Shown here one piece after another: positions 48,901-63,900 of a stretch of DNA of 64,000 nt. Position numbers and translations under genes: made by a program. Every line of letters starts with the position of its first letter. The first letter of the stretch is position 1. The notes under the pieces are model-generated. The model was not told where the DNA came from, did no database searches, and worked only from the letters and a program-made list of their open reading frames with translations. This DNA is from Trachelipus rathkii (lineage: Eukaryota; Arthropoda; Malacostraca; Isopoda; Trachelipodidae), in NCBI GenBank assembly GCA_015478945.1, contig JABUQX010021244.1, forward strand, positions 12,501 to 76,500, in the 5' to 3' direction.

Positions 48901-51900
48901 ACTCATGTATAGCTACACAGTGTGAGAAAAGGGGACGGTAAAGAGGCTACTAGAATAATACTAGGTGTGATCTATCGGGTAGGTGCGGTGACACACAGTT
49001 TCGACGCGAATCATAGGTTTTGTGAAGTGAATAGACAGACTAGCGCTAAAGCTTATACGTAGTCTGCTATAACATGACATGGAATCAAGCGCTGAGCACA
49101 CTCTTTCAAGAGTTGGTGTTCGGATGTCGACGAGTTGTTATGTCGTCGAGGTTGCAGATATAATGTGTGAAGGATCCTAGTTCTCCTTTAATCACTTACT
49201 CACTTCGTGTATAACACCTGATGTGACGTATCTGACAACATATCCCGTGGTTGCGCTCTTGTCAATATCGCGGAGGCTAAGGCTTAGAAGATGACTAGTC
49301 TGTGAAGGTGAGATCTTGCCTGGGGACGCGGATGGAAAGACCGCTGCTCAGGATGGGAGGTGCGGCATATTATGGGCCCCATACGGGCCTATGGGTGTGA
49401 GTTGCGGGCACGATCGAACCAAGTGGGCAAGGAAGGTGGGAGACTGGGTCTGTGAGGAGGGAGGGTTTCTACACGCTAGTAGGTTGTAAGGATTCGCGGT
49501 GGCGCTCTAGAACTCAGGGGTTCCTGTCGCTCCGCAGGGGGTGGGCCGTGACGGGGAAGGCGTATGCTAGTAAGGGATTCAGACTTCAGGTAGGTATCGA
49601 CGGCTGTCGAGTCGAAGACAAGAGATGAGCCGGTGAAATCAAGGCTCAGAGAGAATCGAGATGGATCATTGGGCATTCGTTACGAGATCTACCTAAGTTA
49701 CCCGAAAGAACAGATAGCTGACATGAGCCAGATCGGTACAGACACGTGTATTGGCGGGCTAGAGGCAGGTACAGCAGAAAACCTTGGCCAGAGATCTCGG
49801 GGGGTTGGCGAAGGCCCAATGGATCGGGCGCGGTCTGTTGCGCGCACACACTAGTCGGTGGTGCCGTGGTCGAAAGGTAGGCCGGAGCTCGAGATGAGCA
49901 TGTGTCGTGGGTTTGAAGTAGAAGGGGGTTGTGTTATGAACAGGAAGTAGCTTTAGGAGACGCGTAAGAAATTCTGCGAGGGGATTCGGGTGGGAATCTT
50001 AGCGCCGAGATCTCAGACTGGGCATGGGGGGCTGCGTAGTAATAGGGCGGGTGAATACGACATTAACTGTTTAGTGGAGGCGTCGATGGAGGAGAGCTGA
50101 GCACGCAAGGAACGAAAGGGGTAAGCGGATACGAACTGACCTAAAGAACGGGGTAGTCGGTATGACGACTTTAGAGTGCGCCGCACCAGGCGGCGCTGGT
50201 GCGGGGAAGGAGTAGGTGTGTCATGTCGGTGGTTTCGGGTGGAGCTTTAATGAAGCCGAGGCGGTAGGATTGAGACGAAACTTACGTGCGGGGGGCGCGA
50301 CGCGGATGCCCAGCAACGGAGGACGGTTAGGTAGAAGGTGCGCGTCGGGAGAGCGTGACCCCCCGGGCCAGGTCTGGCGAAACGGGAATTTCAGAGATTT
50401 GAGATCCCGGCTAACAACGGCGCGGGCCATGCTACCCGCTTCGGTCTGGAGTTTCAGGGGTGAGGCATCTCGACGCTGTCACAGAGTCAAGGGGGGAAAC
50501 GCGTTCCGCCGGATGCTGAACGTGTTCATCTAGCGATGGCGAGAGGTATGGAGGAGGTCCGCACATAGGGATGGTCAAATAAGCTGATCTCAAAAAGTCT
50601 TTGCTACGATGGTGGGTCTAGGCGGTGGAGGATAGATGAGCGCACATTTGGAGGGTAGGGGTGGCTGGAGCAGATCTGGAAGGCGATAGGAAGCCAACTG
50701 GAGAGCAAGATGATTACGCGACGAACATAGAACTTGTCTACCGGATAGGCCACCGAGGAGGGTTCGGATTGCGGCCGCGGGATCTTATCCCATCGCAAGT
50801 CATGGGCCGGACGATGGCGGAGTAAAGGCCGGCTTGTTTATCGGGCATCGGTGGGGTGCAATCGTGGGTCGCGGATGGGGTTTGCGTGGGGAATCAGCCG
50901 CTTGACTAAAGACGCGAGAACGCGCAAAGAGTACCAAGGGGAAGGCTCGAGTGTTGTTCCAGCGATGTCTCAATAAGTATCCGGTCAGGAGGGAGGGTGG
51001 GTAGGCCTAAATGAAGAACGTCGCGTGGCTCGGTCTGGGGCCTAGCTTGCGTAGCGTGCAAGGAAGGAGCGAATCTGTTCGGCATAAGTGGACGTGTCTA
51101 AGGGAGAGAGGACCGAGAATGGGTCGCCGCCTGGACGAGAGCGGAGTGCGAGGTGGGGAAGGACTGCCGCATCTTCAGCACTCGCTGATGTACCCCGCGG
51201 CACAGGCGCAACCGGGAGGAGGCGACTGGTAATAGCGGGTCGGACGTTCCGCTGCGGGGCTGGCGTCGCATCCGATGACCATACAAGGGAGAGATCAAAG
51301 TGGACAGAGACGGTCGACTCACTGCGATCGGGAGGGATGGAATTGGTGAGGGTGTAGCATAACGTGAGCATATCCGGGGGTCGGTAGGCCGGCGGTGAGC
51401 TGATTCCTACAGCGCTCCCGGCGATTAAGGGTTGTCTTTAAGGGGTCGGATCACAGCGTTGGGGCAAACGGGGGGCTTTTCGGGCTTGAAGGTTAAGTAT
51501 TGTCGGTTGTCTAGAAGTGGTGCGCGGAGGAATGGTTCACGGGCGCGACGAGGTTGGCAGATGGCGGAGTTCAAGGGCGGGCATCGCGGGAGGTGTCACA
51601 ATGGGTATCAGAACATGTGAGCAGACTCTGCGGGAAAGAGTAGTCGAGGACAAGGTGTCGCTGCGATGAGCGCAAGTTGTTGTGACTCGGTGCAACGGGC
51701 ATGGGTCTTAAAGCCTAAGTACGGCTCTGAGCTGGTGCCGCGCGGGATTAGGACGCGCGGTTGTCGGTTGTGGAGATATTACCGGGGTGAGGGATAGTAA
51801 TTTGCGAATTGGAGTTTTCGGATGACCGCGCTGCGTAGACAGTAGCACTGAGAAATGACCCATTTGCACCCGTCTCTCGTGCGTTCGTGGGAGTATACGT

Positions 51901-54900
51901 AGGGACGGCGCCCGCAGGCTTGGGGGGAAGGTGCGACGGGTTGAACGAGAGGGTAGGTAGGGTTTCTCAAGAGTTGGCCAAACAGCCGTATCATATATGT
52001 ACATGAAATAATGGCCATCATGCGTTGTTCGGTTGCAGATGCTTAGTAGTGGCGAGTGTGGCGTCCGGTCGCAGTATACACAATGCGGAGTAGGATGAGG
52101 GAAGAGCGCTTCGCATGACCGTATGTAAGTGATTGAGGGGGTGTGGGAAGGCTGCGATCGAGAGCTGATGTGCGAGCGTTGGAACCTTCGAGCTGAGTTG
52201 TTAGGCGGCACTCGCACTAATTGGGGCAGGGGAGGTGAGGCAGCTCTCTGCTACTGGAGGACGTGTACCGTGGGTACGATAGAACTCAAGAGGTGGGAAT
52301 GTGTCGTTTTCATATAATTCGGGTCGACCCACCGAATAGCTGTGCTGGGCCGGTCGCATTCTCGTGGCGGCCTAGAGGAACCTTCCATATGTTAAAGGGT
52401 GATGAACCTGGTCAGGGTGCCGGGATTCGTGTGTGGTGGCAGGACAGGGGTCGGGTTAATGTTCGGAGGGAGCGATAGTTCTGTGTCTGGACTGGGTAAT
52501 ATCAGTAGGTAGTGAGTGGTTCGGGTCGGGGGCCGGAGCCGGGCACGCATGGTAAAGCCAAGGATTGTGGGTGAGAAGGTGTAATTGAGGGAATTGAGGG
52601 TCTCTACGATGAGCCTTAGTCGTCGCTCACCGAAGCTACGTCCCTGAGATGGATCACGTATGGTGCTGCGGCGTGGAGGCTTGGGCAGGGCAGTTATCAT
52701 CAAAAGTTAAACCGCAAATAAACGGGCGTCTAGACTGGCCGTTACGTAGAGAGCACGGGCCACTACTGTGGGCTTTGATGTGGCAGTCACTGATGATTCA
52801 GGGTCTGGTTGGTGTGCGTTCATATTTAGTGTTGTGCTCGGCTCGGCTAGCCGGAGTCGGGTGGCGGAACTCGGCGCCCGGACGTCTGGGTGTCCATGAT
52901 ACGGGTCGAACGGGTATGACGGAACGAACGACTTAAGGCGGCAATACAGGTTGAGTTGGTAGAGGTGCGTAAATAAGCGCCACTTTTAGGTTATTCTGGC
53001 CAGTTGAGTAATGTATGGAGGGAGTCGGTTTATCGAGGCATTGAGTGATCAATCTATCGGGTATCACTTGTCACTTGAGAACGAGTGTGCGGGGTCTCGA
53101 CAGTAAAAATTCAGGAATAACGGAGGTGCACTATGTGACTGTTCTATAAACACATAGGGTGTGCACTAAGACTTTGGATCCAGGAGTTGGGATCGTCGTC
53201 TGGTGCTGTACTACTTTAGAATACAGAAAAGCGATTAGTTCCGTTCTAGAGGTGGATGGGAGAGTATTTATTAAGACTATGTGAGAGCGCAAATTCGAAT
53301 TAGCGGGATAGGGCGCCCCTGGTGACGGGGGCTGGTTGGGTCTCCTCACTGGATTTCGTTGGAAGACTTGAATGGAGCAAAGGGGCAGACATATGACGAT
53401 AGGCAAGTGAGGCCCCCATGAGGAGAGGGCGTAATGGAGTTACGGCCAGAATGCTAGTGGATAATGGTCCGACTTATGTTGCAGTGAGAGGAATGAGGAG
53501 CGGTCCGAATATCCCGTGAGACGTCAGTCCGCTTCTTCGCGCGATATGGCGCAGAAGGTCGTTGTGATAGAGCTGGCGTATGGTGGCCTAGCGCGAGAAA
53601 TGGTGAGATTGCACAAATCGGTGGGTAGGGGGATCGTTTAAGATATCGCATCCCCAAAGGGCGGATTTGGACGCGATTATGCCGGGGTGTGCGCATGGGC
53701 GGGATAATCTGGCATTACTTCAAGCTCGCTAGGAATCGTGCCGCCAAATCGTTATCTGCTAACTACGCGGAAAGCCAGGGTACGACCGACGAGGTCTAAC
53801 CAACGTGGCTTCTACGAGACCCAGGATCGGCCTTCGGCAAGATTCGGGGACATAAGCCGTAGACTGATGTATGAAAGACGGCTCCCAGGTAGCTGGGGAC
53901 GATAGTCGCGTGCACTGCAGAGTGAACGAGCCCAATGCAGTTACTTGTTAAGCTTCTTATCGTTGTACCCGTCGATGCTTGAGTGCCGACCTGACGGGCA
54001 ACGAAGGCCCACCACGAGCATGTTCTGTCGAGCTCCGGCGAAGTCGGCTTCATGAACGGCAAAGGACGGGGGTGAACACCTTAGTACGGATTTGGGAGTG
54101 GGTGCGTGCGACTCGATGCGAATAAGGGCAGGCGCAAACAGCCCAACAGCGCAGGGCGGGGCTAGAAAGGCTTACTATGGTCATCGATTGGCGTCGCGGG
54201 TGGTATCGGGCGTGGCGCGTCCGGGTTGTATCCTTCGTAACAGGAGTACGATAGGGGTTAGATCGGACGCCTATAAAACCTCGGCAGATCGCTGAGAGAG
54301 CCTGATTTCTAGGGCGTAGGCGCTTTACAAAGTGGAACACTGGAGTTACTATGTCCGGAGAGAGATCTGAAATGACGCGGAGGGTCGAGCCAGACGCGTA
54401 GGGTTGGCTTGCGGCGCACAATGGATAGCCACGGTAGGGCTTGGTGTAAAAAGTAGTGTGAATGTGGGAGTTAGAAGCCCTCTTCTGCGTTGCATGTGCG
54501 TTTGGGATGGATACGTACGCCCTTAGTAGACCGGAGGACCTACATGGTGCTGGCTGATCGTACAGGTGAGAGGGGAGACGTGATGGGTTTCCATCGGCAG
54601 AAGGGTAACGGATTGTGGAGGGTATCAGGGTCAGTAGTCGGAAACTGCGAGCGAGGTAGGCCATGGTGTAATTGTGGTCGGTTAAAGTGGAATTCAAGGA
54701 TCGGTGAAATAAGAAGGCGAGTGTGTAGCGAAGGTGGAGCTCAGTAGTTAAACTTCTGCCACCGGCAGAACGAGGAGAGTGGGCTCTACTGAGCGCTTAT
54801 CTCTGAAAGGCGCGTTAGGGAGAATAGGCATACGGTGGTCATTCGGGATGAGTCGGTCAGCCTAAGGCTAATGTGACTATGGTGGGTGACGATCGTCCCT

Positions 54901-57900
54901 ACGAGACAGTACTGTGTTTGGGTGTATTCGCGGCGAGAGCTCATGGGTTGGTGTGGAGGTGACTAGGGGATTTGAGGCGGCGGCTGTGTAGGAAAGTTAG
55001 CTGGCGAGTTCGTGCCTGGGAAAGCATACATACGCGAGACGGCACGGTCAACTCTCGTTGGTGGCCCAGACGGGCTGGGCGAGAACTGGCGAACGATCTG
55101 TGGGAGGTTGCTCCCCAGGGAGCGCGTTCGCTATCGCTCCCCCTTGGATCACGTATTGGGTAGTGGGGTGTAATTTGAATCATTGGACTGTGTAAAGCTC
55201 ACGGTTTCGAGTTCGAGTAGCTAGAAGGGCAAGGGCCAGAACGAGGAGGTAAGAGGTCGCCGCTATCTTGGCAGAGGGACTCGAACAGGGGAGGCTGTCT
55301 ACGGAATTGGTTCTGTGTGGCCTGCTAGTCAGTATGGGTCTGGGGGTATGACCCGTGGCACGCGATGAGGGAGGGAAAATTGGAATAATGGGCCGGGAGA
55401 GGGGGGTATCGAGCTCTGGAGTGCTTCAGCCGGGTCGCCGTCTAAAGTAGTATGTTCAGAGACGATTCATCGGCCCCGCGCGCGCACGGTTAAATCCATA
55501 CAAAAGACGGGGCACGTGAGTCGCGAATTTGTGGGGTTATAAGGAGGTGAGGGCGTGTGCTACGGGCAGAGAGGTGTGAGATAAGGTCTGTAGACGTAGT
55601 TTCCCCCCATGTGGGATCGTAGTGAGTTGTCAGATTTCATCCGGTAATGACAGGGTGGACGAATCCAGTGAGTTATTGTAGTCCTACGTGCCCGAAGATA
55701 TCGACCTGCTGGTCTCATAGTGGCGGAACTGAGCCTTGAGGTTCTCATTCGAGTCTGACTGGCTCTAAAACGCAACGACTCCGAAAGCCGTCGCAGAAAA
55801 ACGTGAAACATACGCATCGTGGCGACTGTGTAGGCGGATGCATCCGCATAGTGTGAACTGATCCGGGGGGGATAGGTCAACCACAGTACCAGAGGAGAGA
55901 TGGCAAAAGATGTCGGGATCTGACTGGTGTGGTATCCGGTGTGCAGAACATTAGAAGAGATATGGGTACAATGGGGTAGAGTCTGACTGCAGTATGGGGT
56001 CGGCGACCGTGCGATGGCAGGAAGTTAGGGTCGCCAGACACTAATGTCTCCATATTGTACCGGCGCATTCGCATGCAAGTGAGAGCGAATTGTGCGGGTT
56101 GATTTTTCGAGGGCTTCGGGTGGTCGGCGGAAATTGAGCTATGGCGTCCAGATAGTTACACGTAAGATATGGTTCTTTACGGAATGTATGTGCTTAGTTA
56201 TGCTTGGCTGGGCATGTCTGTGCTCCGACGCCGTCTTGCGCTAAGGCGTGGTAGTGCGCAGATGACGGTGGCGTGGCTCCTCGGCGCCAGGAAGGGGTTC
56301 ATGGTTCCATAGATTACGCACGTGGAGGAGTGTCGGCCTTACGGGTGCGCGCGCTGAGGGAGGTTGGCAATGTGCGTATCGTTTTACGGACGTTGAGATG
56401 GCGTGGGTTGAAATTCATGGCTGTGGAAGGCGGCACTGTGAGGAGTGGTAAACAGGAAGCGAGAGACCCGCCGGATGAACGTGGATGATGCTAAGATGAC
56501 CCTCCCAGCTGTGACATATGCTGCCCCCCTTCGAGTCTCTAATGACCGGGCGTCAGGGAAGCTGTAGTTGCTGCTCGTATTACACATTAAGCTTGATCAA
56601 TGGACTCGATGTTTCGTCCCCCTTGCGGGTCATGCGTGCTAAGCGCCTAGGGGATAGGCCACGGAGGTAAAGTGTGAGTACGGGGTCGGCCGTCGGTTCG
56701 GGGGCAAAGAAATGCGGGTAAGACACTAAGATTTTGTAAGATAGCAAGGCCTGTGGAGCGTCAAAAACGCCCAGGGTGTGATGACGCCTTGAGGGCACGC
56801 GGCTCTTGAATAAGCGGGGCCGACCTAAGTGGCAAAAAAAACGCTAGTTTGTAGAGGGGATCGGGGGATCGCATAACGGGTTCGGTCGTCGGAGATCGTA
56901 TATGGCGATCACCGTGTTCGTGCTGTCTGGAGGGTTTCGGAGTGAGGGTAGGATGCGGGTACCACGGAGGGTCCCGGATTTCGGCATGCGAGATTATCAT
57001 GAAGGACGGTCTGCAACGATCTCCGAATACCCACAGGTGGAGGATGAACCCCCGGCTTGGTCTAAGAGGGGAGAATCGGCCGTAAATATGGACAATAGCG
57101 CGCTGGTTGGGAAAGTGAGAGAGGCTAGGTCATGGAGCAAAACCAGGAGAGATGAGCTGTTGTACGGTGTACGGAATATAGGTGCTCAGGGCGGGGTGTC
57201 GAGCCCACTGTCCAAAGCGAGGAGTAGCCCGGTGCAGATGAGAGAATGTGTGATGAAGTCGGGCGAGGACTATTTTTCAAGGCGGCGAGCGGCGTTCCGC
57301 CTGGTGATCGATAATAACATGTGCGGTCAGGCTGGACGCTGTTAGAGTACAGCGGGTTAGTAGAGTGTGGGGCCGAGCAGGGGTATCTGGGCACGGGAGG
57401 ACAGGACGATCAGTCGAGATGAGAAGGAGTGGGTTGTAGGTCATGATCGGATATGCGTCGGTTACACGAATTCGTAAATTGATGCATAGGATCGTCATTG
57501 ACTGTCGCGGTAGAGCGTGGGTCATTAATAAACCGCGCGGTTTAGCGATGTTCATGATACTTGTGGCTCTCGTTTAATTATTAAAGCATTCGGGCGGATG
57601 CGCTTGGCGCACCTGTAGGGAACAGCGGCGAACTGTATTTTAAACGGCATTACGCCGTCGCTTAGAAATCACAATGGGCTTGGCCGAGCCAGCAGGGGCG
57701 TTACAGAGGAGGGGGCGACATGGCCCACCCATGGCACGAGCAAGCGTCGGTGTTTAATCGCTGGCAGAGGTAATGGAAGGAGTGCGTTTCGCGGGAAGTG
57801 TTGGGTGAAGCGTGTGTGGACGAACGATTGCCGCAGGTGAGGTGCGTCCGGGATGTGAGCACTTAGTCTTTCAGGGCGCTAGGCCACGAAATTCGATGGG

Positions 57901-60900
57901 GTGTGCGCAAGAAACCGGTGAAGGAGGGTGTTCGGTTGCAGGGAAATGCGGTACAAGGTTGCCTGGACGTTAAAGGAGGGCTGCAGGAAACGTGCGGCCT
58001 GGGTTTATCAAGCGGGGATTCTAAATCAAGAGACTTATGAAGTTATTAAAAAGAAACGTCGGTTCCGGGACGTGCCATATGAGGAGCCGGAGTTCCTTTT
58101 TCCTGCCCGCTTAGGGTCGTGAGGAAGGTTGCGGTAGCGACTAGGAACTTGCTCTCGCTATACATTCTGATTCTGTGATTTGTGTTCGTGGGGTTCATTG
58201 CATTGGGTGGTTATACAGGGAGGAACCAGTTCCCAGCGGGAGTGGATTATCGTGTGCGATGAAGTCTACTGCGTTCGTGTCTTGGACATCGCGAGGTCAG
58301 GCTCCATAGTTTTGCAGACGGTTATCGGTTAAAGATGGGGCTATCAGGCGTAAGTGAAATCGCGGAGGTCGGATGGTGTACAGAGGGGGGTTCCATAGTT
58401 CAGAGTAGTACGGCACACCGATCCTGAACACTGAGAGTTAATGAAATGGCAATGAAGGCATGCGAACTTAAAGAGGGGACATGACGAACCACTTGCGATG
58501 GACGAATGCGGTACGGGGTCCATTTCCCGAGATGCAGAGAGCTAATGTGCGTGCAGGTTTGTGAGTCTCAACGGTGAGAATAGCGGTGTGACGGCGTCCG
58601 ACATATATTCGTCTAGTCAGGGAAGCACAAGATAGGGGTACGTTTTTCAATGAATCATCGGGATAAGACAAAAGAGTAATGCCAGGGGAGGGTGCGATCA
58701 TGACAGAGCGAGCCCTATGCGGGAGTCAGCTCTCAAAGGGGGCTGTCGCTTAAGTAGGCGATCAAGCTAGTGCGTTGGAGTAGTCGGATCGGAGGCAGAA
58801 TTTAACGTTGCGTGTAAGTGGCCGCGTCCTGTCATTACCGGCTGTTAATTCATTGCGAGCGAGGAACCTAAGGGACGTATCGGAGCTAGTGGTTGGGCTA
58901 CGGGTTAGGACCGTGTAGGATCACGACTGGCCCGTAAGCCGCTATAGTTATAGGTGAAGAGGGGATATGATAACCTGCAAACCGATGGTGTCAGGGTGGC
59001 CACGATAGGAAGAAGTGTAGGCCAGTGGCTGTATCTTATTTGGTTGTTGATAGGAAATGTCGTGGGCTCAGAGTAGAGGGGGGAACGGGAGTTGATAAAA
59101 TAATGTGGGACGAACTATGTGAACTGTGGGGGGGCCGTTAGCGATGCTTAAGATGTAGCAATAAACAGCGGGAGGCCCGAGATATATTCGTAGCCATTGG
59201 TAGGAGCTTACGCGGTCTGCGGTAACAACCACCTCGCGACGCTCCGTTAGTTAAATATCACATCGACTGATAAACCACATGCTGTTGTCGGTAGCGTAGG
59301 GATCGGAGTGCAGGGATTGCTAGATGTCTAGTCGTTAGTGTGAGAAGAGTACTGCCGGAGGTCTCGGTAAAGCGGATTAACCCTCCAGTGCAAGGTATCT
59401 TAAGCTTATCGAGTGGACAATGTGGTCGATGTTAGATAGGAAGTAAGTAGCTATCAGTAGTTACGCACAAGGTGATTAAAGCGATACGATACCGCCGGTC
59501 GTTGTCAGCGGCCGTTCTGAAGGGAACTACAATTTTTGAAGTCGTAGCAAAGCCAGGACGGAAGGCGGGTAACTCATTGACAGGGAAGAAAAAAAAAGGC
59601 CAAGAGTAAGTTAGAAGTGTGTAAGTCCAGCGGGAATTTTCGACGCATCAGACGTAAGACGGGATGTTGCGATTACAACGGCCCCACATGCTCTGGTCTA
59701 GGTATAGATGGAAGAGGTGTGTGATGCTGATGAGCGTGAACGTGCGCGTATCGGGTCGGAGGTATGGGAAGTCTGGGGGCGGGTCTTGGTTCCGGGGGAG
59801 GCCGAGGATTGTGGTCATATGGAAAAATCAAATTTCCGTGTGGGCCGGGGGCGGAGGTTCAGGAGGTCCGGAAGCAGATCAGCTATATGGTATGCCCCAC
59901 GGTCGGCTGCCCCCGATGCACTGCATACTTCTCTGAAATTAGAGGGGGATCGAGGAGGGAGTTGGGATACTACTTCAGATTCGAACGGGACATCAGAATA
60001 TAGCGTGTACACGCAGTTGTTAAGTTACGAGGGCGTTGGAATGGCGTATGAGTGCCGAGTCACAGAAGGGAAGAAAACTCAGTGGTCGCTTGTCAAACCA
60101 AGAGCGCTTAAGCAATGCACGCTGGGTTGGAAAATCCGATGCGTTACTAGACATACCAGCACCGTCCCCCCTCGTGTTTGTAAAAGACGCGTCGCGGCGA
60201 GCCTTAGACCTGAGTAGGTGTTCTGGAGGAGTGCGACGTCCGACCGGTAATCGTACACGAAGGTGTCTCAATAGTAAATGGCACCCGATGTACGCGGACG
60301 GTGTTTGGAGGTGGGAGGGGAGGGTATGTGCGGAAAGAACATAGTGTAAAACCGCTCGCTGTGGTTAGGAACTAAAGCGTGTACTCTTGGGCGACAATGG
60401 CCGGGTTTTAATGGAGCCAGAAGCGGGACAGTAGTATCCCACAATGAGTAAGAGGGCAGATGAAAGTTCAGTAGAGCAGGAGCGGGGCAGGAGTCAGCCG
60501 GGCGTCTGAGAGTTACGGCCGCAGGTGTCGAGACGATAGCTAGGCGCACTATAAGAGCAATAATTATGGAGTTAACCGCGACGTCGTCTCTGCAGTTCAG
60601 ACTGAGTTGATGGGTAATATGCACGTGACCCGATTAGTTAAGGGGGTAAGATAGGGGTCGTAGTAGGAGAAACCGCATGAAGCGGAAGGAGCAAGTCTCC
60701 GGTTCGAGCAGCGTATTGACTATCTAAGAACGATTACACCCGACCTGTCATTGCGGGCTTTAGAAAGCAAAATCGTAAAGTGGAGGTCTCACTGGCCACG
60801 AGGAGCGGAAGATAATCAAAGGTGTGATAGTCGTGTGTGTCGGTGGTTGAAGAAGACACTCGTAGGTGAAAGAGCGGGGATGATACTGCAAGTAGAGGTA

Positions 60901-63900
60901 CGATTTGAGGTGAGGGTGTTGAAGAACCGAGGAGCTAAGCTCTTGCCGTTAACGACGCCGGAGCGCTAAGACATAGGTAGGTTGGGTGAGCTGGATAGTG
61001 AAAGCGCACTTTAGAAGGGTCGGGGAAGTCCGGGAGTTAGCGACATCACGCTCGGTAGGCTTTGTCGGAGGGAAGGAGCTCCTGTGTGAGAATGCGAAGC
61101 AGTGTCGAGGGCACTTAGCTAGATTCTGGGCTCGGAAATGGCCGCAGGTTGTCTCTGTGTCTGGTTGCGTGGTGGCGTATCGCGGCAAAGGGTGTGTATT
61201 AAGAACATAAGCGGAAGAACATGCAGTGGAAGGTGTTTCATAGGGATGATAATGGCTCCAGCTCAGGTGTCGCTGGGCCTTAGTAGTGGGACGATGGCAT
61301 ATGTTTGCAGAGGCGCAGATCACGGATAGGCTGGACTGCCATAATTAGCGCACACTGTGGCGCAAGTGGTAGCTCGGTGTATAGAGGCTACTGGGCGGAG
61401 AGATGAAGGTAATTGAGTACTACTGATGGCTAGAGGTTGCTGAGACCGTCGCACATCAGATATGAGCCGTTTCAATAGGAGTCGGTGCAAGGGCGGTTGG
61501 ACGAGACATTGTTACGAGACAGGTCGGGCGGGGACGTTGGAGTGTACCCGGTCGGAGAGAGCGACGGCTCTTGGGCTTAGCAATCATATGCTAGAGAACG
61601 GGGCAATTGAGGGTGATGTTGGGTGGCGTATCACATCTCGTACTGAAGGGAGACGTGTCATACGGTACCGGTGGTCGGTCAGGTTCATTGACCCGGGTCT
61701 GGCATGCGGTCGACATGTTTAGCGTTTGGTGAGCTTTTAACGAAGAACCTGTTGCAGCGTTATCCGCAGGGCGCGATATCGCTTCGGTATACAGCGCACA
61801 CCATGTCTACAGTGATGCTTCAGTGCGAATGCATAGGGTGAAAGCAGACTTGAGGTTGGACGGCTGGCGGGCTGGGGGTGACGAGCGTGGGCGATGTGTC
61901 GGGAAGTAGGCTTGCGTATCTGAGACGGAGGGAGGGGGCCAAGGAGGAGGTATGATCTACAGCATCTTAGCGTCTGGGGTAGGTGCTTAGGGCGGAGCTG
62001 ATATGGGGGGATACAAGACGCATAGGAAGAGGTGGGTGGACTGAGCGAGGGCTAATCGTCATTTGATGTTTTCTATGTGAGTTTGGGTGCGCTGCCGGGG
62101 GAATTCGACGCGGGGTCGTCGGGTGTACAATCGCGGAGGGGCGCGAAAGTTCAGGTGAGGGGAAGGGTGGTGACGGAGACGAGACGGACAATATATCAAT
62201 GAGTGACGGAGGGAGATGTTTCGTACGCCAAGCGTGGCGGGATGAGGGTGGACTTATCGACGGGGGAATCCCAAGAATGCGGGCTTTTAGCAGGGATGCG
62301 CGTTTATTAACCCACATATTGAGAGGGCCCCCCATGAGAGAGGCGGTGCGCGATCTAATCGCGTCAGAAGTGTATAGGGACGAAACGTAGGTGGGGTGGA
62401 CAAGCTGGCGCAAGCGGAGTGGTGTAGTTGTAGAGGTACGCTTGGCGCAAACCCGGCAATGAAGAGCGGGTGAGTACGGGTGGTCGTGTAGATAATGTGG
62501 TCAGACGGGGGTACTCGCGATTGAGCACGGTAGTCAACTAGCGTGGCTTCGGAGATCGGCTCGCGCGATAAGTAGACGCGTTGCTAGATACGGCGTCAGG
62601 CGAGATCCAGTAGCTCTGTGCGGAGGGCTGACACAAGTGTCAGCAGACGTACTACTGCACACCTTTGCAAGTCGGGACAGGATGGAATTCTGATAATTGT
62701 GATGAAACTATGAGTAACATAGTTATGTGGTTGCATGGAGCAGCAAGGCGAGCGGAATCACGTTTATACGTAGTATAGTCATGCCAATCGGGTAAGGAGT
62801 TAGGTGAGGGGCTTGGAAGGTGCCTAGTCGCGGCGAGTGCGACTCATCGTGGAGTACGGGGCAGTAGGGGAGTAAGCGTTGAGGGGTGGACATTACGGTC
62901 GGATTCTGCACGCGTGTTGCAACCACAGTGTGTGTCCTATCGACAGATTAAGCAGTGAACTTAAAGGGCGGGCTAAGCAATGGCGGTCCTACGGATCGCG
63001 GCGTATAGGTGGGCGGGCTAATGTGCGCAGAGTGGCAGCACTATATCTCAGGTGAGGCGTTAGAACGGCGAGTGGGAGGTAAGTAGGGGTTTTGCTGGTT
63101 GTTAAAACAGGGCTAGGGGTTGGTGGACAGCGGGTCAGTAAAAAGGGGCTGTAGTTTATGATGCATCCAAGGAGCGCTTGAACCACGCGGGGTGAATTAG
63201 AGTCAATAGAAGACATCCAATGGGAGTGAACGCGATAAATCGGCGTGCGGTTAGAACAAATTTTGGTTATGACCGTCTGCTACGAGAATGTACATCGAAA
63301 AAGCGAATTGAATGGGTGGAAGATAACTCCCAAACGTAGCGCTGAAGCGATGGGTTGGAGACTGGCCACAGAGATGCAATCGCTACTCGTGAACGTTCAG
63401 GTCCGCCTTGCCCGGGGTTTCAGCAGGGGAGATCGGTTGAGAGTCACCCCCGAATAGCAAGGGTGCTGCGAGAGAAGGGATTGGCAATAATTAGTTCGTT
63501 GGGACAGACTCATTGGACCCGGAATTAAGCGGGTAATTTATTAGACCGCCATTGATGGAGCTAGGTTCACGGACGTTCACTTCGACGGTCACAGCGAGTG
63601 GAGAGAGGGCTGTGATACCTATGTGGGGGAGACAAAGGATGGGACTTTGCTCGACGCTGTGCTCGGGCAAAAGTATTAACTGAGGCACTAAAGATGACGC
63701 GAGGCAGATTTACTACCAACGGATGTCCTGAATGGAGCATGCTACACCTGAGCCCGGTACGCCGAGGCATATGTCTTGATAGCTCTTGCCGATCTTGAAT
63801 CGTGGAGCAGCTAGGGTTGCGCTACAGCTCACAGGGAGTACGACTTGCGTTGTACACGGCCAAGAGCTGGCCACGTTGAGTGTGACGAGTAAATCCACGG

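Noticed and set aside
54050..54697. 215-codon antisense ORF, longest in the right half
   Set aside because: No domain, hydrophobic segment or repeat pattern; length is plausible by chance in C-rich antisense text with few stops, within sequence of doubtful quality.
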